Of a stretch of 64,000 nucleotides of DNA, positions 17,848 through 27,496 are shown one piece after another. Positions within the stretch are counted from its first letter, which is position 1. Each line of letters begins with the position of its first letter. A program made the position numbers and the translations under genes. Source of the DNA: Terriglobia bacterium (GTDB lineage: Bacteria; Acidobacteriota; Terriglobia; Bryobacterales; Bryobacteraceae); the NCBI GenBank assembly GCA_020073615.1, contig JAIQEX010000003.1, positions 62,001 through 126,000 on the forward strand, in the 5' to 3' direction. Under the pieces are notes generated by a model. That model saw only the letters and a program-made list of their open reading frames with translations, was not told where the DNA came from and did not search any database.

Positions 17848-18342
17848 ATGAGACTGTCCGTGCTGCTTGCGGCTGTGACCGTGCTGGCGCCGGCCGCACG
17901 GCCGGCCGACGGCGATTCCATCGACTCCCTGGTGAAAGCGGTCTACGACACCATCTCGGGGCCGGCCGGGCCGCGCGACTGGGACCGCTTCCGCGCTCTG
18001 TTCGCCGAAGGAGCGCGCCTGGTCCCCGTGCGGGTGACCGAGGGGCGCGCCACCCCGGCGGCCATGACCGTGGAAGACTACGCGAAACGCGCGGGAGGGA
18101 GCTTCGAAAAGAGCGCCTTCTACGAATCGGAAGTCTCGCGCCGCGTGGAGACCTTCGGCAACATCGCGCACGTGTTCAGCACCTACGAATCGCGGCATGT
18201 GCTGGGGGAGAAGCCGTTCGCGCGCGGCATCAACAGTTTTCAACTGGCGAAGTCGGGGACCGAGTGGAAGGTCGTGACCATCCTTTGGGACTCCGAACGC
18301 GAAGGAATGCCCATTCCGGAGAAGTACCTCTCCGGAAAATAA
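17848..18342 (+). CDS. secreted NTF2/SnoaL-like protein
   Basis: A 164-residue exported protein with signal peptide RLSVLLAAVTVLAPAARPAD. The mature part has the helix-then-curved-sheet order of the NTF2-like fold: IDSLVKAVYDTISGPAGPRDW, FRALFAEGARLVPV, VSRRVETFGNIAHVFSTYES, and GTEWKVVTILWDSER. Such proteins are ketosteroid-isomerase-like or simply bind small ligands, and no catalytic residue can be assigned. An in-frame GTG at 17833 is an alternative start. It lies 43 bases upstream of the TonB receptor and could be co-transcribed. Confidence 0.75.
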   Translation: MRLSVLLAAVTVLAPAARPADGDSIDSLVKAVYDTISGPAGPRDWDRFRALFAEGARLVPVRVTEGRATPAAMTVEDYAKRAGGSFEKSAFYESEVSRRVETFGNIAHVFSTYESRHVLGEKPFARGINSFQLAKSGTEWKVVTILWDSEREGMPIPEKYLSGK

Positions 18343-18385
18343 CCCGCTTACCACCGGCCCCGTTTTCTGATATCCTGCCCCCATT

Positions 18386-21300
18386 ATGGTGATCAAGGGG
18401 ATTTTGGGGACAATTCTGTTCCTGCTGGCCGCGGGCGCGGCGTTCGCCCAAGGCACCACGTCTCGCGTTCTCGGGACGGTGCAGGATTCGAGCGGGGCCG
18501 TCGTGCCCGGCGCCTCGGTCAAACTTACCAACGAAGGGACGCGCGTCTCCTTCGAAACCCGGACCTCCTCCAGCGGCACCTATGCGCTCGAAGCCGTCCA
18601 GCCCGGCTCCTACGAGCTCGACGTGACCGCCCCCGGCTTCCGCACGTTCAGCTCGCACGACAACGCGGTCACCATCGGCCAGCCGGCCACCATCAACGTG
18701 AAACTCGAAGTGGGCGCCGTCACCGACAAGGTCGTGGTCTCGGCGGCGGCCGAGCTGGTACAGACCAGCACTTCGGCGAACGTGGGCAACATCATCGAGG
18801 AGAAGACCATCAAGGACCTGCCCATCGTCGGCACGCGCGGCCGCAACCCGCTGGGGCTGGTGGATCTGCAGCCCGGCGTCATCGATACCCAGGCCATCAC
18901 GGGAGGCGCGGTGGTGGTGTTCGGGGCGCGCGACCGCGCCTGGAACTTCACCCTCGACGGCATCGACAACAACGAGAGCAGCAGCGGGGGAAGCGACTTC
19001 GCGCCCCTGCGCACCAACCCCGACTCGGTGGCCGAATTCCGCGTCATCACCTCCAACCCCAGCGCCGAATACGGGCGCAGCAGCGGGGCGCAGGTGGCCA
19101 TCATCACCAAGTCCGGCTCCAACGAGTTTCACGGCGCCGCCTTCGAGTTTTACCGCACGCCGCGCTTCAACGCCAACGAGTGGCAGAACAACTTCAACAG
19201 CACCGGCAAGCGCCAGTTCGTGCAGCACATCTTCGGCGGCGATGTGGGCGGGCCCGTCTGGAAGAACCACACCTTCTTCTTCGTCAACGTGCAGGCCCTG
19301 GACGCGCTCTCCACCTCGTCAATCACCCAGACGGTCTACACCGCGCAGGCCCGGCAGGGCATTTTCCGCTACGTCATCGGCGGACGCAACGCTCCCTTCG
19401 GCGGCGCCAATGCGTCGGTCGACGCCAACGGGAACGTGCTCTCTGGAATCAACGTGGGCACGTACAACATCGCCGCTAACGACCCGCTGCACCTGGGCCT
19501 GGACAAGACCATTTCCGGCCTCATGGCTTCCTCGCCGCTCCCCAATACGTTCAACACCGGCGACGGATTGAACACCGCGGGCTTCGCCTTCGCCGCCCCC
19601 AGCCAGGAGCGGCAGCACGACGTCACCTTCAAAATCGACCAGGTCATCAACGCCCGGAACACGCTCTACGCGCGCGTTTCGTGGGGCCAGCAGAACACCA
19701 ATTGCGACGGCGCCAACGGCGGCCTGTCGCTGTTCCCCGGCACGCCGTGCCAGGTCAACACGCTGCGCGATCCCAAGAACATGGCGTACAACTGGCGCTG
19801 GAACCCCACCCCGCGCCTCACCAACGAGGCGGTCTTCGGCCTCAACCAGTTCAGCTTCACGTTCGACCAGCCGTCGGCCGACCTGAACAAGCTCTCCTTT
19901 GCGGGCTCCACTCCCGTGGCCACGGCTGCCGCCGATTTCGGCAACTCGCGCACCCTCAAGACCTGGCAGTTCGTCGATAACCTGGCGTACCACTGGAACA
20001 ACCACGCGCTGAAGTTCGGCACCAACCTGCGCCTGGGGCGGGAAATCGACGCGCGCGGCAGCGTGGGCGCGTACAACGCCACCACCGACGTCTTCTTCAC
20101 CGCCGATCTCGATAACACCCTGTTCGCCATTCCCACGGCGGTCAACCAGTCCTTCGATCTGCCCACCATCCGCACGGGCATCAACTTCCTGCTGGGCCGC
20201 GTGGGCGAGATCCAGCGCGGCTTCTCAGCCCCCGATGGCCAGAAGTTCGTCACCGGCCTGCTGCCCATCGACACCCACTGGAACGAGTACGATTTCTACG
20301 GGCAGGACACCTGGAAGGTGCGCCGCAACCTGACCATCGATCTCGGCCTGCGCTGGGAAATTAAGATGGCGCCCAGCTCCCCCAACCCGGTGATGTCGCA
20401 CCCGAACCAGCCGCTGGTGTTCGGTGGCGCCGCCACTGACACGGCGCAGTGGGTCTCCGGGCCGCTCTTCCGCAACGGCTTCGGCAACCTGGGACCCTCC
20501 ATCGGCGTGGCCTGGGATCCGTTCGGCACCGGCAAGACGTCGATCCGCTCGAACTACCGCATCGCCTTCGACCGCGTAAACAGCTTCCTGCTTTCTTCAC
20601 AGGTGCTCAACAACCTGCCGGGCCTGGTCTTCAGCTTCGACGACACCAGCGTCGGCCAGAAGGATACGCGCCTCTCGACACTGTCGCCGTCGCAGCCTCC
20701 CACCGGCACCAGCCCGAGCGCCTTCAAGCAGCCCGCGCCCTTTTCGAGCGCTTCCATCGCCGTGGTGGACCCGAATTTCAAGTTCCCCACCACGCACGAG
20801 TGGTCCTTCAGCCTGCAGCGCGAGTTGTGGCGCGGCGGTGTTCTCGAAGCCGACTACATCGGCCGGCGTGCCTACCACCTGCTGGGCGCCTACGACGCCA
20901 ACCAGCCGAACCTCTTCGCCCCCGGCATGCTGGATGCCTTCGCCACCGTGAAAGCGGGCGGCCAGTCGGACCTCCTCAACCGCCTGTTCTCCGCCGACAG
21001 CCGCATCACCGCCGGCAAGACGGCCTCCGATATGATCCGCGCACAGTTTTCCAGCTCGCTCAGCCTCAACAGCTTCGCCGCCATCCTGAGCTCGCTCGGG
21101 CGGCGCATCCAGAGCGGGCAGAACGTGACCGCGCTCTCCGGCGCCGGCGCTTTCGCGGTGATCCCCTTCCCGCAGTTCTCGGGCAGCGTCACGGCGATCG
21201 ACTCCAACGACTTCTCCACTTACAACGGGTTAGTACTCCAATACCAGCAGCACTGGCACAACGGCATCTACTTCCAGTTCAGCTACACCTATTCGAAGGC

Positions 21301-21988
21301 CCTGGCCACGCGCGATTTCGACCCGACCTTCACCGTGGTCGGAACGGCCAACTCGCAGTCGGCCTCCTCCACCCCGTTTGACCTCTTCAATCGCAAGCTG
21401 AATTACGGCGAGCCGCAGTACGATCACCGTCACGCCCTCCAGGCTCACGGCGTAGTGGAATTGCCCTTTGGACGCGGCAAAGCCCTGGCCCACGCCCTGC
21501 CGGCGGTGCTCGACCGCGTCGTCGGCGGATGGGAGCTCGCGCCCATCTTTACCTTCTACTCCGGCCGGCCGCTCACCGTATACTCGGGCGCCAACACGTT
21601 CGGCAGCGTGGTGCAATCCACCGCCAACTGCAACGGGTGCTCGCACGACCTGGGCCACGTGCAGGATGTCAACGGCTTCAAGTGGTTCTTCAACCCCAAC
21701 ACCGACAAGCAACTGTTCAGCGCCCCCGCGCCCGGGCAACTGGGCAACACCGGCAAGGGCTTCTTTTTCGGCCCGACCTTCTTCGATATCGACATGGCGC
21801 TGCTCAAGCGCATCCGCATTTCGGAGTCGAAGAACATCGAGGTGCGCGCCGACGCCACCAACATCACCAACACGCCGTCCTTCGGCCCGCCGACGCTGAC
21901 CTTCACGTCATCGCTGTTCGGCCGTATCGGCGGCACCGTGGAAAGCGCCTCACGCAAATTCCAGTTGGGGATGAAGTTCAACTTCTGA
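18386..21988 (+). CDS. Oar-like TonB-dependent outer-membrane receptor
   Basis: A 1200-residue outer-membrane protein. After a signal peptide (ILFLLAAGAAFAQ) comes a carboxypeptidase regulatory-like domain (about residues 25-115: VLGTVQDSSGAVVPGASVKL). A plug domain follows (IIEEKTIKDLPIVGTRGRNP; LDGIDNNESSSGG), then a long beta-barrel ending in the outer-membrane signature QLGMKFNF. Acidobacteria of the Solibacter group carry many of these, thought to import oligosaccharides or other large ligands. No TonB box could be fixed. It converges on the SBBP protein across a perfect hairpin. Confidence 0.93.
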   Translation: MVIKGILGTILFLLAAGAAFAQGTTSRVLGTVQDSSGAVVPGASVKLTNEGTRVSFETRTSSSGTYALEAVQPGSYELDVTAPGFRTFSSHDNAVTIGQPATINVKLEVGAVTDKVVVSAAAELVQTSTSANVGNIIEEKTIKDLPIVGTRGRNPLGLVDLQPGVIDTQAITGGAVVVFGARDRAWNFTLDGIDNNESSSGGSDFAPLRTNPDSVAEFRVITSNPSAEYGRSSGAQVAIITKSGSNEFHGAAFEFYRTPRFNANEWQNNFNSTGKRQFVQHIFGGDVGGPVWKNHTFFFVNVQALDALSTSSITQTVYTAQARQGIFRYVIGGRNAPFGGANASVDANGNVLSGINVGTYNIAANDPLHLGLDKTISGLMASSPLPNTFNTGDGLNTAGFAFAAPSQERQHDVTFKIDQVINARNTLYARVSWGQQNTNCDGANGGLSLFPGTPCQVNTLRDPKNMAYNWRWNPTPRLTNEAVFGLNQFSFTFDQPSADLNKLSFAGSTPVATAAADFGNSRTLKTWQFVDNLAYHWNNHALKFGTNLRLGREIDARGSVGAYNATTDVFFTADLDNTLFAIPTAVNQSFDLPTIRTGINFLLGRVGEIQRGFSAPDGQKFVTGLLPIDTHWNEYDFYGQDTWKVRRNLTIDLGLRWEIKMAPSSPNPVMSHPNQPLVFGGAATDTAQWVSGPLFRNGFGNLGPSIGVAWDPFGTGKTSIRSNYRIAFDRVNSFLLSSQVLNNLPGLVFSFDDTSVGQKDTRLSTLSPSQPPTGTSPSAFKQPAPFSSASIAVVDPNFKFPTTHEWSFSLQRELWRGGVLEADYIGRRAYHLLGAYDANQPNLFAPGMLDAFATVKAGGQSDLLNRLFSADSRITAGKTASDMIRAQFSSSLSLNSFAAILSSLGRRIQSGQNVTALSGAGAFAVIPFPQFSGSVTAIDSNDFSTYNGLVLQYQQHWHNGIYFQFSYTYSKALATRDFDPTFTVVGTANSQSASSTPFDLFNRKLNYGEPQYDHRHALQAHGVVELPFGRGKALAHALPAVLDRVVGGWELAPIFTFYSGRPLTVYSGANTFGSVVQSTANCNGCSHDLGHVQDVNGFKWFFNPNTDKQLFSAPAPGQLGNTGKGFFFGPTFFDIDMALLKRIRISESKNIEVRADATNITNTPSFGPPTLTFTSSLFGRIGGTVESASRKFQLGMKFNF

Positions 21989-22002
21989 AGCCGGCTTCCA
22001 GG

Positions 22003-22026
22003 GGGGCGCAGGTTGGCCTGCGCCCC
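22003..22026. terminator. bidirectional hairpin between convergent genes
   Basis: A perfect 10-bp stem (GGGGCGCAGG / CCTGCGCCCC) closes a TTGG loop, 15 bases after the TonB receptor stop and 34 bases before the SBBP gene end. No U-run follows on either strand. It sits exactly where both transcripts should end, so a shared terminator or RNA-stabilising hairpin is likely. Confidence 0.7.
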
Positions 22027-22059
22027 TTAGCCCTGGGCTGGCTCCACGGTAGGAGTGGC

Positions 22060-25000
22060 TTATTGCTGGATCGGGATCACTACCGGACCGGGCGGCTTGG
22101 AGTTGATACTCGATGGCGACGTAACCCCGTTGACGGAAATCCAGATCGGGTACAAGCCCGCCGGCAGCGGCGGCACTTTGAAGTTGATCTGGAATTGCCC
22201 CACCGCCACCAGGGCTGCCGCATCGGCCGCGACCGTGACCGTGCCGATGGTCACCGTCACGCCGCCGACCGCCTGCGGCGTGGGCAACACTCCGGCGGGC
22301 ATCGGTACCAATGCGCTGGCGTAGAGCTGGATGATGTCCCCCGGCCGGGCATTGCGAAATGCGGGGCCGATAGCCGGATCGCCTACGAACTTGCCGTCGG
22401 GAAAGAACACCCCGCCGGCGTAATTCGTCCCGTTCACGATGATGGGTAAGATGCCGGGCGAGTTAGTCACGGCGGCGGCCGTCACGGTGTTACTCACTAC
22501 ACTGTTGGCGATCACCTGCACGGAAGCGGTTCCAGTCACTCCGACGGGCACCTGGAAGTTGATCTGTGTCGGACTGATGTAATAGACCGCCGCGGGGAGG
22601 TTGTTCACCGTCACGTGCGTTCCGCTCAGGTTGGTGGGCAGGCTGTTGCCGAGGCCGGTGAAATCGGATGCGTCCCAGTTGCGCGTGGTGCTCGCAAGGT
22701 TCGTGCCCTTCACCTGCGCCCAGGATCCCGGCACCAGCCCTCCTTCTATATACGTCATGCCATTGGCGAGACTGCCTTCATCGAGCGTGGGCACAGCGCT
22801 GGGTGCGATCTTGGCGACAAAGCCGTTCCCTTTCTGGCAGCACGCGCCATCGCTCGAGGTAGTCTGGAATGCGCCGGGGGTCGTGATCAGGTCCGGGCCG
22901 AACGTATTGCCTGCAACGTAGATGTCGCCGGCGGAGTCGACTGCCAGCCCGGCTGGATTCGCGGTATTTTTCCCGTTGGAACCGACGATCGTGGAGAACA
23001 ATAGCTTCGTACCCGAGGGGTCAAGCTCGGCGACGAGCACCTGCTGGTTCCCGCCGTTTCCGACCGGCTCAACGGGGTTGACCAATGGGAAACCCGTTCC
23101 GGTTTGCCCCATGATATAGATGTTCCCCTTCCCATCCAACTGGATGGGGCCGGTAAAGAACAGGGAATCGCTCCCACCGGGTTTGCCGCCTCCCACATAA
23201 GTGGACCACAGGATGGTCTTGCCGAGAGGATCTAGTTTGGTCACGTGGGCCGCCGCGCAAGTCCCCCCATTAGGCCCGCAGACGGTCTGATAAGCGCCGG
23301 GCGTCACCGGAAAATCCTTGGAATTGGTGTATCCGACGATATAGGCATTGCTTGCGCTATCGATGGCGATGCCGCTGGTGTAGTCGCCTGTATTTCCTGT
23401 TTGTCCGCCCAGGTAGGTGGCGTACGCCAGCGATGCCCCACTGGCGGAAGTGACCGGATTGAACTTTGCGACGAAGCCACGCCACGTCGTCATGATGGTC
23501 CCGCTGGGGCCCAGGGGAACACCGTCAGGCTGAATCACCCCGGCGGTCGTCGGCAGCCTGCCGGCCTGGGTATCGCCGATCAGATAAAAGTTGCCGTTGG
23601 CCTCCACCGCGATCCCGGTGGCGTACGTGCCGCCGTTGCCCTTATCGGCAGCCGCCCCAATTCCATTCAAGTCGCCGAACAGGCTGGAGTAGAGCAGTTT
23701 GTCGCCGGTGGGATCGAACACCGCGGCGAAGGCGTATTGCGGTGAGCGTCCGCCGGTCTTGTCTCCGCCGATCACCGCACCGCTGGTGGTGGGAAAACAA
23801 CCTTGGAACGTGTATTGCGTGGAGCAATACACCTGCTCGTTGCCTGCGATGTAGGCGCGGCCGGCGCTATCGACGGCAATGGCGGTCGCGTACTGGTAGG
23901 CGTATCCGCCCAGAAATGTGGAGTAGATAAGGCCCGTTCCCGTGGGATTCAGCTTGGTCACAAATGCGGACCTGTTCGCCTGGTTGCAACCGGGTGGCGC
24001 AGAGGATGCCCCTGTATTGCCAGGAGTTGGGGAGCAGACTATCTGGTACGCTCCAGCGGTGATCGGGAAATTGGTTGATTGTGTCATACCGGTCACGTAA
24101 ACGCTGCCACTGGAGTCCACTGCAATAGCATAACCTTGGTCAAAGCCGTTGCCGCCGAGATAGGTCGAATAGACCACCGAACTGCCGTCCGGACTGAATT
24201 TGGTTACAAAGGCTGTAGCCCATTCCCCGGGAGTGACGCCCGGCAACTTCGCCGGAGGCGCGCTTAGATTTGGTAAAGGGTTCTTCGTCGGGAAGTCTAG
24301 GGAGAGGGTGTTGCCGGTCACATACGCGCTGCCCGCGCTGTCCACCGCGATACCCTGCGACGTACTGAGCTTACTCCCACCGGGTCCCGTCGCAATCCCG
24401 ATGGCATCGGTGTCTTTTCCGCCCAGATAACTGGCATAGCTGAGCACCGGGTCGATGATCAGCGCCCGGGAATGGTCGTAGCTGCCCAGCCGGAAGCGCA
24501 CCTGGTTCCCGGCCACGGCGAACGCCCCTTCGACGCGGGTCTTCTTGTTTCCATCCATTTGGTACAGCACCGGCTTCTGGAAGGTGGCCGGGCCGTGGGG
24601 CGCACGCAGAGCCAAATTGCCCTGCGCGTCAACGCTGGCGCGGGCCCCGTCGATCCGCCACGCAATGCGGCTGGGGTCGGCCCCGGGGGCGACCACAAAG
24701 TCGTACTCCAACTGGCGCTGATTCCCGTAGAAAACCAGATCCACCCCTGGGTAGACCTGGGAGTACTGGACCTTGCCATAGGTCGGGATGCCGGAGCGCC
24801 AGTTCTTCGGGTCGTTGCCGATGAAGTAGCTCACCACGCCGGCCTGCCGGGCCAGTCCCACTGCGTTGACCTGGGGATTGGCCGCGATCAGGCTCATGCG
24901 CAGGGTGTCGACCGACGCGGCTTGGGGTGTTTGCCGCTCCAGGTTCAGGACGACATTGCCCGGGGTCAGGAAGAGCGCGTAGCCGGAACCGCGCGAAAGA

Positions 25001-25236
25001 TACTGAACCGTGGAGTCCAACTGCCCCTGATTCGGCTCGAAACTCAACGGTACGCTCATGAGCTTCGCTTCGCCGGCCTGCCGGGAGGCCGCTGGCGCCG
25101 CCTGCCCCTGGTTATCACGCGAGGCCGCGGAGGCGCGCGGCCAGCCCAGACTTAAGATGATCGAAATTATTGCGAGCACCGTTACTGCCCAAAGCGCACG
25201 TGCCCGAGGTGCAACCAAAGACCGGTCATTTGTCAT
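22060..25236 (-). CDS. SBBP-repeat beta-propeller protein with Solibacter C-terminal domain
   Basis: A 1058-residue exported protein. A signal anchor (LWAVTVLAIISIILSLGW) precedes a DUF-like N-terminal region (FEPNQGQLDSTVQYLSRGSG). Many SBBP repeats follow, each with a YSTYLGG strand and a VDSSGSVYVTGMTQSTNFP half, through about residue 800. The last 230 residues match the TIGR03437-type domain, with VNNLPAAVYYISPTQINFQV and GQFQINFKVPPLPAGLYP. The role is probably cell-surface binding or adhesion; no enzyme residues are visible. Start ATG at 25236 has GGAGAGGG upstream. The repeat units are protein-level and diverged, not DNA tandem copies. Confidence 0.9.
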   Translation of the reverse strand: MTNDRSLVAPRARALWAVTVLAIISIILSLGWPRASAASRDNQGQAAPAASRQAGEAKLMSVPLSFEPNQGQLDSTVQYLSRGSGYALFLTPGNVVLNLERQTPQAASVDTLRMSLIAANPQVNAVGLARQAGVVSYFIGNDPKNWRSGIPTYGKVQYSQVYPGVDLVFYGNQRQLEYDFVVAPGADPSRIAWRIDGARASVDAQGNLALRAPHGPATFQKPVLYQMDGNKKTRVEGAFAVAGNQVRFRLGSYDHSRALIIDPVLSYASYLGGKDTDAIGIATGPGGSKLSTSQGIAVDSAGSAYVTGNTLSLDFPTKNPLPNLSAPPAKLPGVTPGEWATAFVTKFSPDGSSVVYSTYLGGNGFDQGYAIAVDSSGSVYVTGMTQSTNFPITAGAYQIVCSPTPGNTGASSAPPGCNQANRSAFVTKLNPTGTGLIYSTFLGGYAYQYATAIAVDSAGRAYIAGNEQVYCSTQYTFQGCFPTTSGAVIGGDKTGGRSPQYAFAAVFDPTGDKLLYSSLFGDLNGIGAAADKGNGGTYATGIAVEANGNFYLIGDTQAGRLPTTAGVIQPDGVPLGPSGTIMTTWRGFVAKFNPVTSASGASLAYATYLGGQTGNTGDYTSGIAIDSASNAYIVGYTNSKDFPVTPGAYQTVCGPNGGTCAAAHVTKLDPLGKTILWSTYVGGGKPGGSDSLFFTGPIQLDGKGNIYIMGQTGTGFPLVNPVEPVGNGGNQQVLVAELDPSGTKLLFSTIVGSNGKNTANPAGLAVDSAGDIYVAGNTFGPDLITTPGAFQTTSSDGACCQKGNGFVAKIAPSAVPTLDEGSLANGMTYIEGGLVPGSWAQVKGTNLASTTRNWDASDFTGLGNSLPTNLSGTHVTVNNLPAAVYYISPTQINFQVPVGVTGTASVQVIANSVVSNTVTAAAVTNSPGILPIIVNGTNYAGGVFFPDGKFVGDPAIGPAFRNARPGDIIQLYASALVPMPAGVLPTPQAVGGVTVTIGTVTVAADAAALVAVGQFQINFKVPPLPAGLYPIWISVNGVTSPSSINSKPPGPVVIPIQQ

Positions 25237-25475
25237 AGTCGTTGTCCCTCTCCATCCTTCCGGAATGGCGCCGGGGTTCAGTGGCCAGGATCACCGTTTT
25301 GACTTCCTGGCCAATATCAAGCATAACTCCTACCGGATAATAGGAGCTGGTTTTCTTATCTCCTTTTCTCCCGAGCGGCTCCGGCCAGTCCTAGGCCCTG
25401 TGGACCTTGCCGTACCGGAGCTTCGCCGCCAGACAGCCTCCCGTCCCGGCTGAGGGCTGCCGAGGCTCGGGAAGC
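25237..25475. other. divergent intergenic region, no gene seen
   Basis: Between the SBBP gene start and the promoter of the sugar operon I see no coding frame of convincing composition and no tRNA or riboswitch fold. It looks AT-richer by eye than the coding DNA, as expected for a region holding two divergent promoters. A GC-rich imperfect hairpin (CCCGTCCCGGC / GCTCGGG) near 25440-25471 could be an operator, but this is weak. Confidence 0.4.
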
Positions 25476-25504
25476 TTGACAGGGAATCCGGGCTTCCATA
25501 AGAT
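25476..25504 (+). promoter_or_regulatory. sigma-70 promoter for the pentose operon
   Basis: A consensus -35 TTGACA (25476-25481) is followed by a 17-base spacer and a -10 TAAGAT (25499-25504). Transcription should start at about 25511, which coincides with the first possible start codon of the symporter (TTG), so the mRNA may be nearly leaderless. Confidence 0.65.
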
Positions 25505-25510
25505 AGGCTT

Positions 25511-27268
25511 TTGCAAGCGATTACAACTTTCCTCCCACCGGCGCTGCTGGCCGAGAGCAACCCCTCGCGCCTGCTCACCCTTTCGGGCGTTGATCTCGCC
25601 ATCATTATTCTCTACTTCTTCGCCGTCCTCGGCATCGGCTTTTACCTGAAGCGCTACACCAAGACCGGGGAAGATTTCTTCCTCGCGGGGCGGGAGATGA
25701 CCGCCTGGGTGGCGGGCTTGAGCTTCCTGGCCGCCAACCTGGGCTCGCTGGAACTGATGGGCTGGGCGGCGTCGGCCTATCAGTACGGCATTCTGGCGGC
25801 GCACTGGTACTGGGTCGGCGCCATCCCGGCCATGCTGTTCCTGGCCATCGTGATGATCCCGTTCTACTACATCTCCAAGACCCACTCGGTACCGGGATAC
25901 CTGAAGCTGCGCTACGGCGAACCGGCGCGCGCGCTGTCGGCGGTCTCCTTCGGCTTCATGACCGTGCTGATGAGCGGCATCAACATGTATTCCATGGCGC
26001 TGGTCTTGAAGGTGGTGCTGGGATGGGACATCCATTTCAGCATCTGGGTCTCCTCCATCACGGTGGCGCTGTACGTGGGGCTGGGCGGGCTGCTCTCGGC
26101 GATCTTCAATGAAGTGCTGCAGTTCGTGCTGATCTGGCTGGGCGCGCTGTTGATCTCCATCATCGGGCTGATCGAAACCGGCGGCTGGAGCGGCATGGTG
26201 GCGCGCATCCACCAGAACTTCCCGGGCCAGGATTACACCCACATGTGGCGGACGCTCGGCAAGTTCACCGACAACCCCATGGGCATCCATTGGGTGGGCA
26301 TTGTATTCGGGCTGGGGGCGGTGATCTCCATGGGTTACTGGACCACCGATTTCCTGGTGGTGCAGCGGGTGATCGCGGCCAAGGACCTGCGGTCGGCGAA
26401 GCTGGCGCCGATCATCGGCGCGGCGTTTAAGATGTGCGTGCCGTTCATCGTCATTCTGCCGGGCCTGCTGGGCCTCGCGCTGCTGGACATTCCGGGCCAT
26501 CACTTCCTGGTGGGCGAAGACGCGGTGGCCGAGGCGCTGAAGCACGGGCAGGTGCTGCACAGCTATAACGAAGTGCTGCCCATCATGCTGGCGCGGTATT
26601 GCGGGCCCGGCCTGATGGGGCTGGGCATTACCGCGCTGATCGCCGGCTTCATGTCGGGCATGGCGGGCAACGTGAGCGCCTTTGCCACGGTGTGGACCTA
26701 CGACATCTACCGCGCCACGTTCCGCAAGGACGCCAGCGACGCGCACTACGTTTCGGTGGGCCGCTGGTGCACCATCCTGGGTGTGCTGGTGTCCATCGGC
26801 ACGGCATATCTGGTGATGTCGTTCGACAGCATCATGGATTACGTGCAGGCGCTGTTCAGCTTCTTCATCGCGCCCCTGTTCGGCACGGTGCTGCTGGGCA
26901 TGTTGTGGCGGCGCGCCACGCCCGCGGCGGGCTTTTGGGGACTCTTCGCCGGCACCGCCTCCTCGGTGGGTATGTTCGCCTGGGTGAAGCTGGACCCGCG
27001 GGCGCTGCGCTACGTGGCTCTCTCGCCCAACGCCAGGGACATGGCCGAGAACATGTTTCGCGCGCTGTGGTCGTGTATCGTCTGCGTCCTGGTCACGTAT
27101 GCGGTGAGCATGGTCACGCGGCCCAAGCCCGCCGCCGAGCTGACCGGCCTGGTGTACGGATGCACCGAAGTGCCATCGGAGGGCCATCTGCCGCTATACC
27201 AGCGGCCCATCTTCTGGGCGGGCGTGGTGGCCGCGGTGTTCCTGGTTTTGCAAATCATATTCTGGTAG
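25511..27268 (+). CDS. sodium:solute symporter (SSS family)
   Basis: A 585-residue inner-membrane symporter with about 14 hydrophobic segments. SSS-type features include FLAGREMTAWVAGLSFLAAN, the GYLKLRYG motif after helix 3, and IAGFMSGMAGNVSAF in the core. TTG at 25511 is the only standard initiation codon before the first helix, and it sits at the predicted transcription start. Because a FucI/AraA-like isomerase, AraB and AraD follow, the substrate is probably a pentose (L-arabinose or similar) taken up with sodium. The last codon is followed directly by the next gene. Confidence 0.88.
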   Translation: MQAITTFLPPALLAESNPSRLLTLSGVDLAIIILYFFAVLGIGFYLKRYTKTGEDFFLAGREMTAWVAGLSFLAANLGSLELMGWAASAYQYGILAAHWYWVGAIPAMLFLAIVMIPFYYISKTHSVPGYLKLRYGEPARALSAVSFGFMTVLMSGINMYSMALVLKVVLGWDIHFSIWVSSITVALYVGLGGLLSAIFNEVLQFVLIWLGALLISIIGLIETGGWSGMVARIHQNFPGQDYTHMWRTLGKFTDNPMGIHWVGIVFGLGAVISMGYWTTDFLVVQRVIAAKDLRSAKLAPIIGAAFKMCVPFIVILPGLLGLALLDIPGHHFLVGEDAVAEALKHGQVLHSYNEVLPIMLARYCGPGLMGLGITALIAGFMSGMAGNVSAFATVWTYDIYRATFRKDASDAHYVSVGRWCTILGVLVSIGTAYLVMSFDSIMDYVQALFSFFIAPLFGTVLLGMLWRRATPAAGFWGLFAGTASSVGMFAWVKLDPRALRYVALSPNARDMAENMFRALWSCIVCVLVTYAVSMVTRPKPAAELTGLVYGCTEVPSEGHLPLYQRPIFWAGVVAAVFLVLQIIFW

Positions 27269-27274
27269 GTGACT

Positions 27275-27493
27275 ATGCATCGACCCGGCATGCTTTCCAT
27301 CTGGTTCTTCATCGGCGTGCTGCTGCTGGCGTACGGCGTATTGATTCTGGGCGCCGGCCTGTATGAGTTGGTGTCGCCGCCCGAGCACCCCGTGGTGCTG
27401 GCGTCGCTGCACGCGGGCATCTGGTGGGGCGCGCTGCTCATCGCCATGGGCGCGGTATACTCGGTGCGGTTCCGGCCGGGGAAAGGGAACTGA
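27275..27493 (+). CDS. small two-helix membrane protein
   Basis: A 72-residue protein with two hydrophobic helices, IWFFIGVLLLAYGVLILGAGLYEL cut by a short loop, then AGIWWGALLIAMGAVYSV, ending in basic residues. A GTG two codons earlier is an alternative start. It lies six bases after the symporter and three bases before the isomerase. Small proteins like this often accompany SSS transporters in acidobacterial and planctomycete sugar operons and may be an accessory subunit. Function is unknown. Confidence 0.75.
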   Translation: MHRPGMLSIWFFIGVLLLAYGVLILGAGLYELVSPPEHPVVLASLHAGIWWGALLIAMGAVYSVRFRPGKGN

Positions 27494-27496
27494 GCA

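Noticed and set aside
22800-24470. Possible tandem DNA repeats or CRISPR-like array in the SBBP gene
   Set aside because: The repetition is of protein motifs (SBBP units) with diverged DNA and irregular spacing; no constant repeat with unique spacers is present.
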